DNA from: CAUPWF01 sp044425815
GTDB taxonomy: Bacteria; Bacillota; Clostridia; Lachnospirales; Lachnospiraceae
Assembly (NCBI GenBank): GCA_044425815.1
Contig: JAWXVA010000001.1
Coordinates: 1-64,000, forward strand
Length of the DNA: 64,000 bases
Direction of reading: 5' to 3'
The position numbers were made by a program, and so were the translations under genes. Below the pieces are notes generated by a model. That model made no database searches. It was not told the origin of the DNA and worked only from the letters and a program-made list of their open reading frames with translations. Positions 26,457 to 35,455 of this stretch are shown here, piece after piece (the stretch's first letter is position 1; each line of letters begins with the position of its first letter).

Positions 26457-26600
26457 ATGAAACATATTAAAACTTTAAATGTGCAAACTTTAAACAATAC
26501 AGTAAAAAAAGGTGGATGTGGAGAGTGTCAAACATCATGTCAATCAGCATGTAAGACTTCTTGTACAGTTGGAAATCAAACTTGTGAACAAAAGAAATAA
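26457..26600 (+). CDS. scfA: SCIFF ranthipeptide precursor ScfA (six cysteines in forty-five)
   Basis: 47-residue precursor of a radical-SAM-modified peptide. A leader starting MKHIKTLNVQTLNNT is followed by KKGG and a core with Cys21, 24, 28, 32, 36 and 43. This is the near-invariant clostridial SCIFF family. In studied members the maturase makes thioether bonds from Cys to non-alpha carbons, especially of Thr, and ranthipeptides have been tied to quorum sensing. Gly19-Gly20 directly before Cys21 is a natural double-glycine cleavage site for the C39 transporter encoded upstream. TAAGGAGG precedes ATG 26457. Confidence 0.97.
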   Translation: MKHIKTLNVQTLNNTVKKGGCGECQTSCQSACKTSCTVGNQTCEQKK

Positions 26601-26616
26601 TAATGAAAGAATAAGC

Positions 26617-26664
26617 AATAACAAGGGCAGCGACCATTGCGGGACGCTGCCTATGTACGTTATT
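26617..26664 (+). promoter_or_regulatory. Stem-loop between scfA and scfB
   Basis: GGCAGCG (26626-26632) pairs with CGCTGCC (26645-26651), and outer arms AATAAC (26617-26622) with GTTATT (26659-26664). There is no T run, so it is more likely a processing or stability element, or a partial terminator, that keeps scfA transcript above scfB. Confidence 0.65.
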
Positions 26665-26683
26665 AGAAAGGTGGTAACTGAGG

Positions 26684-28075
26684 ATGGTTCATCAGTACCG
26701 AAATAATGGGTTTTATATTGCCTTAGATGTGAATAGTGGAGCAGTCCATGTGATAGATGAATTGTGTTACGATGTACTAGAAACTATAAAAGTGGATGGG
26801 AAAGATTACACAGTAGAAGAACTAGAAAGCGGAACATTAAAGGTAAAAGTAAAAGAAATACTGGAATACAAATATATTGCAAATGATATCGAAGAGGCCT
26901 TTGAGGATATTATAGAATTGACAAGACAAGGGCGTTTATATACTAAAGATGTATATGAGGCTTATATAGGAGAAGTAAAGCAGAGAAAGACAGTAGTTAA
27001 GGCACTCTGTCTACATATCGCACATGATTGCAATTTGGCATGTAAGTACTGTTTTGCAGAAGAAGGTGAGTACCATGGAAGACGTGCACTGATGACGTAT
27101 GAAATTGGTACAAAAGCATTGGATTATCTGATTCAAAATTCGGGGAATAGAAGAAATTTAGAGGTGGATTTCTTCGGTGGAGAGCCACTTATGAATTGGA
27201 AAGTAGTCAAAGATTTAGTTGCCTATGGAAGAGAGCAAGAGAAGAAGTTCAATAAGAATTTTCGATTTACGCTTACAACGAATGGAGTGCTACTAAATGA
27301 TGAAATTCAAGAATTTGCGAATAAAGAAATGGATAATGTTGTGTTAAGCCTCGATGGAAGAAAAGAAGTGAATGATTTCATGCGCCCATTCCGCAATGGA
27401 AAAGGAAGCTATGATCTTATTGTTCCGAAATTTCAGAAGTTGGCCGAAAGCAGAAAACAAGAAAAATATTATATCAGGGGAACATTTACTAGAAATAATC
27501 TGGATTTCACAAAAGATGTGTTAGAATTTGCAGATTTAGGATTTGAACAGATTTCTATTGAACCAGTTGTTGCAGACGAAGCAGATTCGTATTCAATAAA
27601 AGAAGCAGATTTACCACAGATTTTTGAAGAATATGACTTGTTATCGAAAGAAATGATTGAAAGAGAAAAAGTAGGAAAAGGTTTTAATTTCTTCCATTTT
27701 ATGATAGATCTTGAAGGTGGTCCATGTGTAGCAAAACGTTTATCAGGATGCGGTTCTGGTACAGAATACTTAGCAGTTACCCCTTGGGGAGACTTGTATC
27801 CATGTCATCAATTCGTAGGAAATGAAGCATTCTTGATGGGAAACGTTGATGACGGAATCGTAAAGCCGGAGATTGCAGATGAATTTAGAGGCTGCAGTGT
27901 CTATACGAAAGAAAAGTGTAAAGGCTGTTTTGCGAAATTCTACTGTAGCGGTGGTTGCATGGCGAATTCAGAGAAATTCCATGGAACGATTTACGATACT
28001 TATGACGTGGGTTGTGAGATGCAACGTAAGCGTGTAGAATGTGCGATTATGATAAAGGCAGCATTAGCAGAGTAG
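26684..28075 (+). CDS. scfB: SCIFF maturase ScfB, radical SAM/SPASM enzyme
   Basis: 463-residue radical SAM enzyme that forms thioether links in ScfA. The N-terminal 100 residues form a RiPP-recognition-like region (ALDVNSGAVHVIDELCYDV). The [4Fe-4S]-SAM motif is Cys116, Cys120, Cys123 (CNLACKYC); FFGGEPL follows. The C-terminal SPASM/twitch region is rich in Cys (CVAKRLSGCGSG, YPCHQF, KCKGCFAKFYCSGGC, DVGC) for auxiliary clusters. ATG 26684 has AAGGTGG upstream. It is 12 bases from secDF. Confidence 0.97.
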   Translation: MVHQYRNNGFYIALDVNSGAVHVIDELCYDVLETIKVDGKDYTVEELESGTLKVKVKEILEYKYIANDIEEAFEDIIELTRQGRLYTKDVYEAYIGEVKQRKTVVKALCLHIAHDCNLACKYCFAEEGEYHGRRALMTYEIGTKALDYLIQNSGNRRNLEVDFFGGEPLMNWKVVKDLVAYGREQEKKFNKNFRFTLTTNGVLLNDEIQEFANKEMDNVVLSLDGRKEVNDFMRPFRNGKGSYDLIVPKFQKLAESRKQEKYYIRGTFTRNNLDFTKDVLEFADLGFEQISIEPVVADEADSYSIKEADLPQIFEEYDLLSKEMIEREKVGKGFNFFHFMIDLEGGPCVAKRLSGCGSGTEYLAVTPWGDLYPCHQFVGNEAFLMGNVDDGIVKPEIADEFRGCSVYTKEKCKGCFAKFYCSGGCMANSEKFHGTIYDTYDVGCEMQRKRVECAIMIKAALAE

Positions 28076-28087
28076 AGAGGGGAAACA

Positions 28088-30229
28088 ATGAAGAAAAATA
28101 AAGGAATTATAAGTTTAATAGCAGTAATTGCAGCGATTGTATTTTTAGGATATACAGCGATAGTTGGCTGGGGTGTTACTAGTATGGGAGCAGCAAAAAA
28201 TATCACATTGGGGTTAGACCTAAATGGTGGTGTTAGTATTACTTATCAAACAGTGGAGGCTAATCCATCATCAGAAGATATGAGTGATACAATTTACAAG
28301 TTACAAAAACGTGTGGAAGAGTACAGTACAGAAGCTACGGTATACCAAGTAGGTGATGATAGAATTAGTATTGAAATCCCTGGTGTTACAAATGCAAATG
28401 ATATATTAGAAGAGCTTGGACAACCAGGAACACTAGAATTTCAAGATGAAAATGGAGATGTAGTACTAGAAGGAACTGATATTGAAACAGCATCGGCTGG
28501 AACACAGCAGAATTCAACTACTGGTGCAAATGAGTATGTGGTTAGCTTGACTATGACAGATGAAGGTGCTGAAAAATTTGCTGTTGCAACAGAAGCAAAT
28601 ATAGGTAAACAAATTGCAATTGTGTATGATGGCGAAATCGTAAGTAATCCAACAGTAAACACAGCGATTACAGGTGGGGAAGCAATTATTGACGGATTGG
28701 AAAGCTATGAAGCGGCAGATACACTTGCGTCTACTATCCGTATAGGTGGATTAAAGCTTCAATTAGAAGAGATAAGTTCGAAAGTAGTAGGAGCTCAATT
28801 AGGTGAAGAAGCAGTTGAGACAAGTTTGATGGCAGGTATCATTGGAATTGCAATCGTATTTATATTTATGTGTGTGGTATATTTAGTGCCAGGTATAGCA
28901 TCAAGTATTGCATTACTAATCTATATTGGCCTTGTGATTGTACTGATCAATGGGTTTGAGATTACCTTAACATTACCAGGTATAGCAGGTATTATCCTCG
29001 GAATTGGTATGGCGGTAGATGCCAATGTTATTATATTTGCAAGGGTAAAAGAAGAATTGGGACAAGGAAAAAATGTACGAGTTGCGGTTCGTACAGGATT
29101 CCAAAAAGCATTGTCAGCAATCGTAGATGGAAATATTACAACATTGATAGCAGCGATTGTGCTTGCTACTCTTGGAACAGGTACAGTAAAAGGCTTTGCA
29201 CAGACATTAGCACTTGGTATCGTAGTTTCGATGTTTTCCGCATTAGTGATTACAAGATTGATTGTATATTCATTCCTTGCAGTAGGAATAAAAAATCCGA
29301 AATTATATAGCGTAAACAAGAAAGAAAAGAAAGTATATGACTTCCTTAAAGTTAGAAATCTATGTTTAGGTGGATCTGTATTAGTTATTGTAATTGGATT
29401 TGTTTTTATGGGTATGAATGCAAGCACTCAAAATGGTGCATTTAACTATAGTTTAGAGTTTAGTGGTGGTACTTCTACAACAGTAACATTTGCAGAAGAA
29501 TATTCGTTAGAAGAAATAGATACAGAGATTAAGCCAGTGATAGAAGAGGCAATCGGAATTAGCAATATCCAAGCATCGAAAGTTCAAGGGACGAATGAAG
29601 TAGTTATTAAGACGAATTCTTTAGAGTTAGAAGAGCGTACAGTTTTAAACGATGCATTGATTGCGGCATTTGGAATAGCGGAGTCAGATATTGCTGCAGA
29701 AAATATTAGTGCAACAGTTAGTTCGGAAATGCGACAAGATGCCATTATAGCTGTAGTCATCGCTACGTTGTGTATGTTACTTTATATATGGTTCAGATTC
29801 AAAGATGTACGATTTGCAGGAAGTGCAGTTATTGCGTTGTTACATGATGTGCTAATTGTTCTTGCCTTCTATGCAGTGGCACGCGTGTCAGTAGGAAATA
29901 CATTTATTGCGTGTATGCTTACAATCGTGGGTTATTCAATTAATGCTACCATCGTAATATTTGACCGTATTCGTGAAGAGGTTAAGAACTTTGGTGCGAG
30001 AGAAGACTTATATAATACTGTAAATAGAAGTATTTCACAAACATTGACAAGAAGTATTTATACATCATTTACTACCTTTGTGATGGTAGCTGTTCTATAT
30101 ATATTGGGAGTTAGTTCAATACAAGAATTTGCATTGCCACTGATGGTAGGTATTATCTGTGGAGCGTATTCTTCTGTTTGCATCACAGGTGCCCTTTGGT
30201 ATGGAATGAAAAAAGGATTTAGAAAGTAA
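28088..30229 (+). CDS. secDF: Fused protein-export protein SecDF
   Basis: 713-residue membrane protein that uses the ion gradient to assist Sec export. The SecD half has the LGLDLNGGVSITYQ motif near residue 38, a periplasmic domain and six helices with GIAGIILGIGMAVDANVII; the SecF half (from about 410) has its own helix, FSGGTSTTV, and a second six-helix bundle with GYSINATIVIFDRIRE. It is a natural fusion of SecD and SecF, as in many Firmicutes. It follows scfB closely, a neighbourhood seen widely with SCIFF genes. Confidence 0.96.
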   Translation: MKKNKGIISLIAVIAAIVFLGYTAIVGWGVTSMGAAKNITLGLDLNGGVSITYQTVEANPSSEDMSDTIYKLQKRVEEYSTEATVYQVGDDRISIEIPGVTNANDILEELGQPGTLEFQDENGDVVLEGTDIETASAGTQQNSTTGANEYVVSLTMTDEGAEKFAVATEANIGKQIAIVYDGEIVSNPTVNTAITGGEAIIDGLESYEAADTLASTIRIGGLKLQLEEISSKVVGAQLGEEAVETSLMAGIIGIAIVFIFMCVVYLVPGIASSIALLIYIGLVIVLINGFEITLTLPGIAGIILGIGMAVDANVIIFARVKEELGQGKNVRVAVRTGFQKALSAIVDGNITTLIAAIVLATLGTGTVKGFAQTLALGIVVSMFSALVITRLIVYSFLAVGIKNPKLYSVNKKEKKVYDFLKVRNLCLGGSVLVIVIGFVFMGMNASTQNGAFNYSLEFSGGTSTTVTFAEEYSLEEIDTEIKPVIEEAIGISNIQASKVQGTNEVVIKTNSLELEERTVLNDALIAAFGIAESDIAAENISATVSSEMRQDAIIAVVIATLCMLLYIWFRFKDVRFAGSAVIALLHDVLIVLAFYAVARVSVGNTFIACMLTIVGYSINATIVIFDRIREEVKNFGAREDLYNTVNRSISQTLTRSIYTSFTTFVMVAVLYILGVSSIQEFALPLMVGIICGAYSSVCITGALWYGMKKGFRK

Positions 30230-30247
30230 GAGTTTCTGAATGATGAA

Positions 30248-30276
30248 GGCTACAGGTAAATCCTGTAGCCTTTTTA
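30248..30276 (+). terminator. Terminator after secDF
   Basis: GGCTACAGG (30248-30256), loop TAAAT, CCTGTAGCC (30262-30270), then TTTTT. Confidence 0.95.
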
Positions 30277-30339
30277 TCAATTCAATGAACAATAAATAAA
30301 CAGGATGATACTGTTAATACAAAGGAAAGGAGAAACGGA

Positions 30340-32115
30340 ATGGAAGAAAGATGGGTGGTTGTACGAAAAGGTGCCGATTTTGAAGGGATTGCGAAGAAGT
30401 ATAAAGTAAGTCCGATAATTGCTAGACTTATGAGGAATAGAGAAATAATCGGAGATGATGCGATTGATGAATATTTAAACGGTACATTAGATAATCTATA
30501 TGATGGAATTCTAATGAAAGATATGAACGTCGCAGTGGATATAATTCGAGAAAAAATACAGTCAAAAAAACATATACGTATCATAGGAGATTATGATATT
30601 GATGGTATAAATGCAACCTATATTTTAGTAGAAGGATTGAGAAAATTAGGAGCTTTAGTTGATAGTGATATACCAGATCGTATCAAAGATGGATACGGGC
30701 TTAATATAGAGCTGATAGAGCGAGCAATTGCAGATGGAATCGATACGATTATCACATGCGATAATGGGATTGCAGCATTACATGAAATTGCTTATGCAAA
30801 GGCTCATGGTTTAACTATAATTATTACTGATCACCATGAAGTCCCATACGAAGAAGTGGCAGGAGAAAATGGGTTTGAGCGAACCTATATTTATCCAAAT
30901 GCAGATGCTATAATTGATCCAAAACAAGAATATTGTGGCTACCCATTTAAAGGCTTGTGCGGAGCGGGTATTGCATATAAATTAGTGGAGGTATTATTTC
31001 AGGTGAGCGGCGCAGATTCTGAAGATGTGGATTATTTGATGGAGAATGTTGCAATCGCTACGATTGGTGATGTTATGGACTTGATTGGCGAAAATAGAAT
31101 TTTTGTTAAACAAGGACTCGAAATGTTAAAGAGAACAAAAAACATAGGACTCAAATCCCTTTTAGAGAAAACGGTACCCGATATTAGCCAGTTGAATTCA
31201 TACCATATAGGATTTGTTATAGGACCTTGCCTAAATGCAAGTGGTCGATTAGATACGGCAAAACGGGCATTAGAACTTTTTATGACAAAAAATAAAGCGG
31301 AAGCAGAAGTTTTGGCGACAGATTTGAAAGCGCTCAATGATAGCCGAAAAGAAATGACGATACAAGGAGTAGAAGAAGCGAAGAAGCAAGTAGAAGAACA
31401 GTGGTTGGAGGATAAGATACTAGTTATATACTTACCAGACTGTCATGAGAGCCTTGCAGGTATTATAGCAGGGAGAATACGAGAATTATATCATAAGCCG
31501 ACATTCGTACTTACAAAAGGCGAAGAAGGGGTGAAAGGCTCGGGACGTTCTATTGATGCATATCATATGTTTGAGGAGATGAGCAAATGCAAAGAATTAT
31601 TTACAAAATTCGGAGGTCATAAACTAGCTGCAGGATTAAGCCTACCCGAAGAAAATGTAGAAAAGTTTAGAAGGATATTAAATCAATTGTCTACATTATC
31701 AGAAGAAGATTTGCAAGCGAAAATCGCTATTGATATGCAGTTGCCAATTTGTTACGTGAATCCAAGCATGATAGAAGAGCTGAGCTTATTAGAACCATTT
31801 GGCAAGGGGAATCACAAACCTTGTTTTGCAGAAAGAGAATTAGAAATTGTTAAGTTACAAGTATTAGGTAAGATGAAAAATGTATTAAAAGTGCGTTTAC
31901 GAGATTTGGCGGGAGATGAAATAGATGGAATCTGTTTCAATAATATAGAATTGATGCTAGAGGATATCATAGCGAAATATGGACAAGAGTCACTGAATTT
32001 GCTCCAAAAAGGCAGGAGATCAGGAGTTAAATTGTCATTGGTGTATTATCCTGGAATCAATGAATTTAATGGAAATACGACGTTGCAATTAGTTATTCAG
32101 AATTATAAAGTGTAA
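30340..32115 (+). CDS. recJ: Single-stranded-DNA-specific exonuclease RecJ
   Basis: 5'-3' exonuclease in recombination and mismatch repair. DHH-family motifs: GDYDIDGI about residue 84, ITCDNGIAA about 142, TDHHEVP about 163, and the DHHA1 part GSGRSIDAYHMF plus FGGHKLAAG near 425, with a C-terminal OB-like domain. The 591 residues are normal. AAAGGAG precedes ATG 30340. Single gene, flanked by terminators. Confidence 0.95.
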   Translation: MEERWVVVRKGADFEGIAKKYKVSPIIARLMRNREIIGDDAIDEYLNGTLDNLYDGILMKDMNVAVDIIREKIQSKKHIRIIGDYDIDGINATYILVEGLRKLGALVDSDIPDRIKDGYGLNIELIERAIADGIDTIITCDNGIAALHEIAYAKAHGLTIIITDHHEVPYEEVAGENGFERTYIYPNADAIIDPKQEYCGYPFKGLCGAGIAYKLVEVLFQVSGADSEDVDYLMENVAIATIGDVMDLIGENRIFVKQGLEMLKRTKNIGLKSLLEKTVPDISQLNSYHIGFVIGPCLNASGRLDTAKRALELFMTKNKAEAEVLATDLKALNDSRKEMTIQGVEEAKKQVEEQWLEDKILVIYLPDCHESLAGIIAGRIRELYHKPTFVLTKGEEGVKGSGRSIDAYHMFEEMSKCKELFTKFGGHKLAAGLSLPEENVEKFRRILNQLSTLSEEDLQAKIAIDMQLPICYVNPSMIEELSLLEPFGKGNHKPCFAERELEIVKLQVLGKMKNVLKVRLRDLAGDEIDGICFNNIELMLEDIIAKYGQESLNLLQKGRRSGVKLSLVYYPGINEFNGNTTLQLVIQNYKV

Positions 32116-32149
32116 AATACATGCTTTTATATAACATCATATAATATTT

Positions 32150-32184
32150 AAGGGGAATAGATTGATCGCAATCTATTCCCCTTT
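32150..32184. terminator. Bidirectional terminator between recJ and the Liv operon
   Basis: AGGGGAATAGATT pairs with AATCTATTCCCCT around a short loop. T-rich on both outgoing sides (TTTGC on plus, AAATATT complement on minus), serving two convergent transcripts. Confidence 0.8.
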
Positions 32185-32199
32185 GCTCTATTCAGTGTA

Positions 32200-32835
32200 T
32201 TAATCTCTACTATTTACTACATCGACAAAGGATTTTACTATTGTTAATATTTCTTCGTAATCAAGGGATGCAGTATTGATACACATATCGTAATTAGTAG
32301 CACTATCCCATTGTTTCCCGGTATAATATTTGTAGTAATCACCACGATTCTTGTCTTTTTCAGCAATTAATTTTGCACTTTCTTTTCTAGAATGTCCATT
32401 AAGGTCCATATCACGTTTTATACAAGCCTCTTCAGGTGCATAGCAAAAGATTCTAATTGCATTTTTATAATCCTTTAAAACATAATCTGCACAACGTCCA
32501 ATGATGACACATGATTCTTCATCAGCTATGCTCTTGATGATTTTTGATTGATAATTAAATAGGTTCTCGTTGGAAGAAAAATCATCACTGTCTGGAGGAA
32601 GTGGTTCTCCTAAAACTGTCTTTTTTGAAATGCGAAATAGTGAAGAGAGAGAAGCACTAGATACTTTCTCATCGGCAGCACCAAAAAGTGCTTCGCTAAT
32701 TCCACTTTCATCAGATGCTAATCTGAGGATTTCACGATCATAATATTTGATGCCTAATTCGTCTGCTAACATTTTTCCTACTGTTTTACCACCACTACCA
32801 TAAGTTCTTGCGATTGTAATAATATAGTTTTTCAT
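32200..32835 (-). CDS. Cytidylate kinase-like protein
   Basis: 211 residues of the cytidylate-kinase-like P-loop family found in many gut Firmicutes. The P-loop is ARTYGSGGKTVGK (about residues 9-21), then KYYDREILRLAS, VIIGRCADYVL (about 110) and LID-like NRGDYYKYYTGKQW. It lacks the normal Cmk architecture, so the substrate is unknown. It is the last gene of the Liv transporter operon, four bases after livF; a link to amino acid uptake is not evident. Confidence 0.8.
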   Translation of the reverse strand: MKNYIITIARTYGSGGKTVGKMLADELGIKYYDREILRLASDESGISEALFGAADEKVSSASLSSLFRISKKTVLGEPLPPDSDDFSSNENLFNYQSKIIKSIADEESCVIIGRCADYVLKDYKNAIRIFCYAPEEACIKRDMDLNGHSRKESAKLIAEKDKNRGDYYKYYTGKQWDSATNYDMCINTASLDYEEILTIVKSFVDVVNSRD

Positions 32836-32838
32836 ATG

Positions 32839-33549
32839 TTATTCTCCTAAATATGCTTTTTTAACTGAATCATCATTTAATAAATTGCTAGCATCACCAT
32901 CTAAGATAATCTTACCTGTTTCTAATACGTATGCACGATTAGCTATAGAAAGAGCTTTCTTAGCATTTTGTTCTACGAGAAGAATGGTAGTACCTGATTT
33001 GCTAACTTCTTTAATAATATCAAAAATTTCATTTACGTAAATAGGTGATAAGCCCATAGAAGGCTCGTCCATTAGGATGATTTTTGGCTGACTCATAAGA
33101 GCTCGTCCCATAGCAAGCATTTGTTGCTCACCACCAGATAGTGTACCAGCAGATTGGTTTTGGCGCTCTTCTAGACGAGGGAAACGTTTATAAATCATCT
33201 GTAAGGTATCTTCAATTTCTTTTTTGTCGGTCCTTGTGTAAGCACCCATCTTTAAGTTTTGTAGTACAGAAAGGTTTGCAAATACACGGCGACCTTCTGG
33301 AACATGTGCCATGCCCATAGAAACAATCTTGTGAGCAGGAATTTTTGTGATATCAACGCCGTTAAATACAACATTTCCACCTTTTGGAGATAATAATCCA
33401 GTGATAGTGTGCAGAATGGTTGTTTTACCAGCACCATTTGCACCGATTAAAGCAATTATTTCGCCTTCTTCTACGTGAAAAGAAAGCCCTTTAATTGCTT
33501 GAATCATTCCATAATTTACTTTTAAATCATTTATTTCAAGCATTGCCAT
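32839..33549 (-). CDS. livF: Branched-chain amino acid ABC transporter ATPase LivF
   Basis: 236-residue ATPase. Walker A GANGAGKTT (about residues 37-45), MAHVPEGRRVF (LivF hallmark), signature LSGGEQQMLAMGRAL, Walker B ILMDEPSMGLSP, and LLVEQNA. Works with LivG on the LivHM permease. Confidence 0.95.
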   Translation of the reverse strand: MAMLEINDLKVNYGMIQAIKGLSFHVEEGEIIALIGANGAGKTTILHTITGLLSPKGGNVVFNGVDITKIPAHKIVSMGMAHVPEGRRVFANLSVLQNLKMGAYTRTDKKEIEDTLQMIYKRFPRLEERQNQSAGTLSGGEQQMLAMGRALMSQPKIILMDEPSMGLSPIYVNEIFDIIKEVSKSGTTILLVEQNAKKALSIANRAYVLETGKIILDGDASNLLNDDSVKKAYLGE

Positions 33550-33563
33550 AACGTGTGGTCCTC

Positions 33564-34322
33564 CTATTCTCCTAAGTAAGCTTTGATAACTTCTTTATCA
33601 TTCAATACAGTTGTTGTTTCACCTTGTGCTAATACTTGACCAAAGTTTAATACAGTTAATTCTTCACAGATACCAGAAACAAGTTTCATATCATGCTCGA
33701 TAAGAAGAATCGTTACTTTGAATTTATCACGCACAAAACGGATAGTGTCCATTAATTCGATTGTTTCATTTGGGTTCATACCCGCAGCAGGCTCATCTAG
33801 CAATAATAATTTCGGTTTTGTAGCTAATGCTCTAGCAATTTCTAATTTACGTTGTTTCCCATAAGGAAGATTAGCAGCAGTGATATCCGCATACTCAGCT
33901 AGTCCCATTACTTCTAGAATTTCTAAAGCTTCTTTCTGCATAGATTTTTCGTTCTTGAAGTAGCTTGGTAAACGGAAGATACTAGCAGCAATAGAGTAGT
34001 CATTATGATTATGTAATCCAACTTTTACATTGTCGATAACAGATAATTTGTTGAAAAGTCTAATGTTTTGGAATGTTCTAGCAATTCCAGATTTACAGAT
34101 ATTAATAGTAGATAATCCTGAAATTTTCTTGCCATCTAATACGATGGAACCATTAGATGGTTTGTATACACCAGTTAATAAGTTGAATACAGTGGTTTTA
34201 CCAGCACCGTTCGGTCCAATAAGTCCATATAAGGAGCCTTCTTTGATTGATAAATTGAAATTATCTACAGCACGAAGACCACCAAAAGAAATACCTAAGT
34301 TTGTTACTTCTAATAAAGCCAT
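33564..34322 (-). CDS. livG: Branched-chain amino acid ABC transporter ATPase LivG
   Basis: 252-residue ATPase. Walker A GPNGAGKTT (about 37-45), GIARTFQNIRLF (LivG hallmark), PYGKQRKLEIARAL as the signature (LPYGKQ instead of LSGGQ, normal for LivG), Walker B LLLDEPAAGMNP and LLIEHDM. Two bases separate it from the upstream livM stop. Confidence 0.95.
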   Translation of the reverse strand: MALLEVTNLGISFGGLRAVDNFNLSIKEGSLYGLIGPNGAGKTTVFNLLTGVYKPSNGSIVLDGKKISGLSTINICKSGIARTFQNIRLFNKLSVIDNVKVGLHNHNDYSIAASIFRLPSYFKNEKSMQKEALEILEVMGLAEYADITAANLPYGKQRKLEIARALATKPKLLLLDEPAAGMNPNETIELMDTIRFVRDKFKVTILLIEHDMKLVSGICEELTVLNFGQVLAQGETTTVLNDKEVIKAYLGE

Positions 34323-34324
34323 AC

Positions 34325-35398
34325 TTATTTACCTCCCTTTACTGATGATAGTTTTGATTTGAAATAGGCACTGACACGTTCTCTATATAACAATGCGGCA
34401 GGAGCCCAGTTGAATAACATCATTATGATAAGAACGATAGAGTAGATTAACATTCTATAATCACTTAAACCACGGAGCAATTCAGGAAGTAATGTTAAAA
34501 TCACAGCACTTATCATAGAACCACGGATATTTCCAATTCCACCAAGTACAACAAATACTAATATTAAGATAGACATAGTATATCCAAAGTTTTTAGTAGT
34601 AGCAGTAAGTGCACTTAAATTATGTGCATATAATACTCCAGCGACACCAGCTAAAGCGGCTGAAATAGTAAAAGCAGTTAACTTGTATTTTGTGATATTA
34701 ATACCAAGGCTTTCAGCAGCGATACGGTTATCACGAATACTCATAATTGCTCGTCCATCTCTACTATTAATAAGGTTTAGTACTATAACCAATGTGAGTA
34801 ATAGAAGTATGATAGCAATAATAAAGGTAGAATCTTTTGGTGTGTTTGTAATACCCTGTGCACCATTTATGATGACTTCCCCGTCCGCAGATAAATTGAG
34901 CGCTACGGTACTTTCCGTTGAAAAATGAAAGCCATTTTCGTCTTTTCCAATATATAGAACATTTACAACGTTTTTAATAATTTCTCCAAATCCCAAGGTA
35001 ACAATTGCGAGGTAGTCACCTTTCAGTCTTAAAACAGGCATTCCAATTAAGAAACCGAATATTCCAGCCATCACTGCACCGATAATAATTGCAATTGTAA
35101 ATCGAATCCAGCCAACAGTGATAACATCTACCATGCATTTTGAAAAGAATGCACCAGAAAATGCTCCAATACACATAAAACCAGCATGTCCTAAGCTTAA
35201 TTCACCTGAGATACCTACTACTAGATTTAGTGAGACAGCAAGAATTGCATAAATACATAATGGTACAAGTAGTCCAGACATAAGGCTAGTTAGGCTTCCT
35301 GTCGATTGCATAATCTGTACAAGTACAAAACAAACAATTACAATGCCATATGTAATAAAATTACTTTTTGATGTTTTTGATAATTTCTTTGTTTTCAT
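34325..35398 (-). CDS. livM: Branched-chain amino acid ABC permease LivM
   Basis: 357-residue membrane permease with about nine hydrophobic segments. The LivM motifs SLGHAGFMCIGA and VTLGFGEI are present, as is SIRDNRIAAESLGIN, the cytoplasmic coupling loop, and VVLGGIGNIRGS near the end. It pairs with LivH in the membrane. Confidence 0.94.
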   Translation of the reverse strand: MKTKKLSKTSKSNFITYGIVIVCFVLVQIMQSTGSLTSLMSGLLVPLCIYAILAVSLNLVVGISGELSLGHAGFMCIGAFSGAFFSKCMVDVITVGWIRFTIAIIIGAVMAGIFGFLIGMPVLRLKGDYLAIVTLGFGEIIKNVVNVLYIGKDENGFHFSTESTVALNLSADGEVIINGAQGITNTPKDSTFIIAIILLLLTLVIVLNLINSRDGRAIMSIRDNRIAAESLGINITKYKLTAFTISAALAGVAGVLYAHNLSALTATTKNFGYTMSILILVFVVLGGIGNIRGSMISAVILTLLPELLRGLSDYRMLIYSIVLIIMMLFNWAPAALLYRERVSAYFKSKLSSVKGGK

Positions 35399-35455
35399 TT
35401 TATCTCCATTTCTATTTAGTTATTAATAAGGCGCAATTACGATTGTTTGAGCAAT

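Noticed and set aside
26512..26706. 64-codon open frame overlapping scfA and the scfB start in another frame
   Set aside because: It has no ribosome site and its frame merely runs through scfA; scfA has a strong site and the conserved six-Cys pattern.
28921..29427. 168-codon open frame antisense to secDF
   Set aside because: A shadow of secDF with low-complexity Thr/Ile-rich content and no start site.
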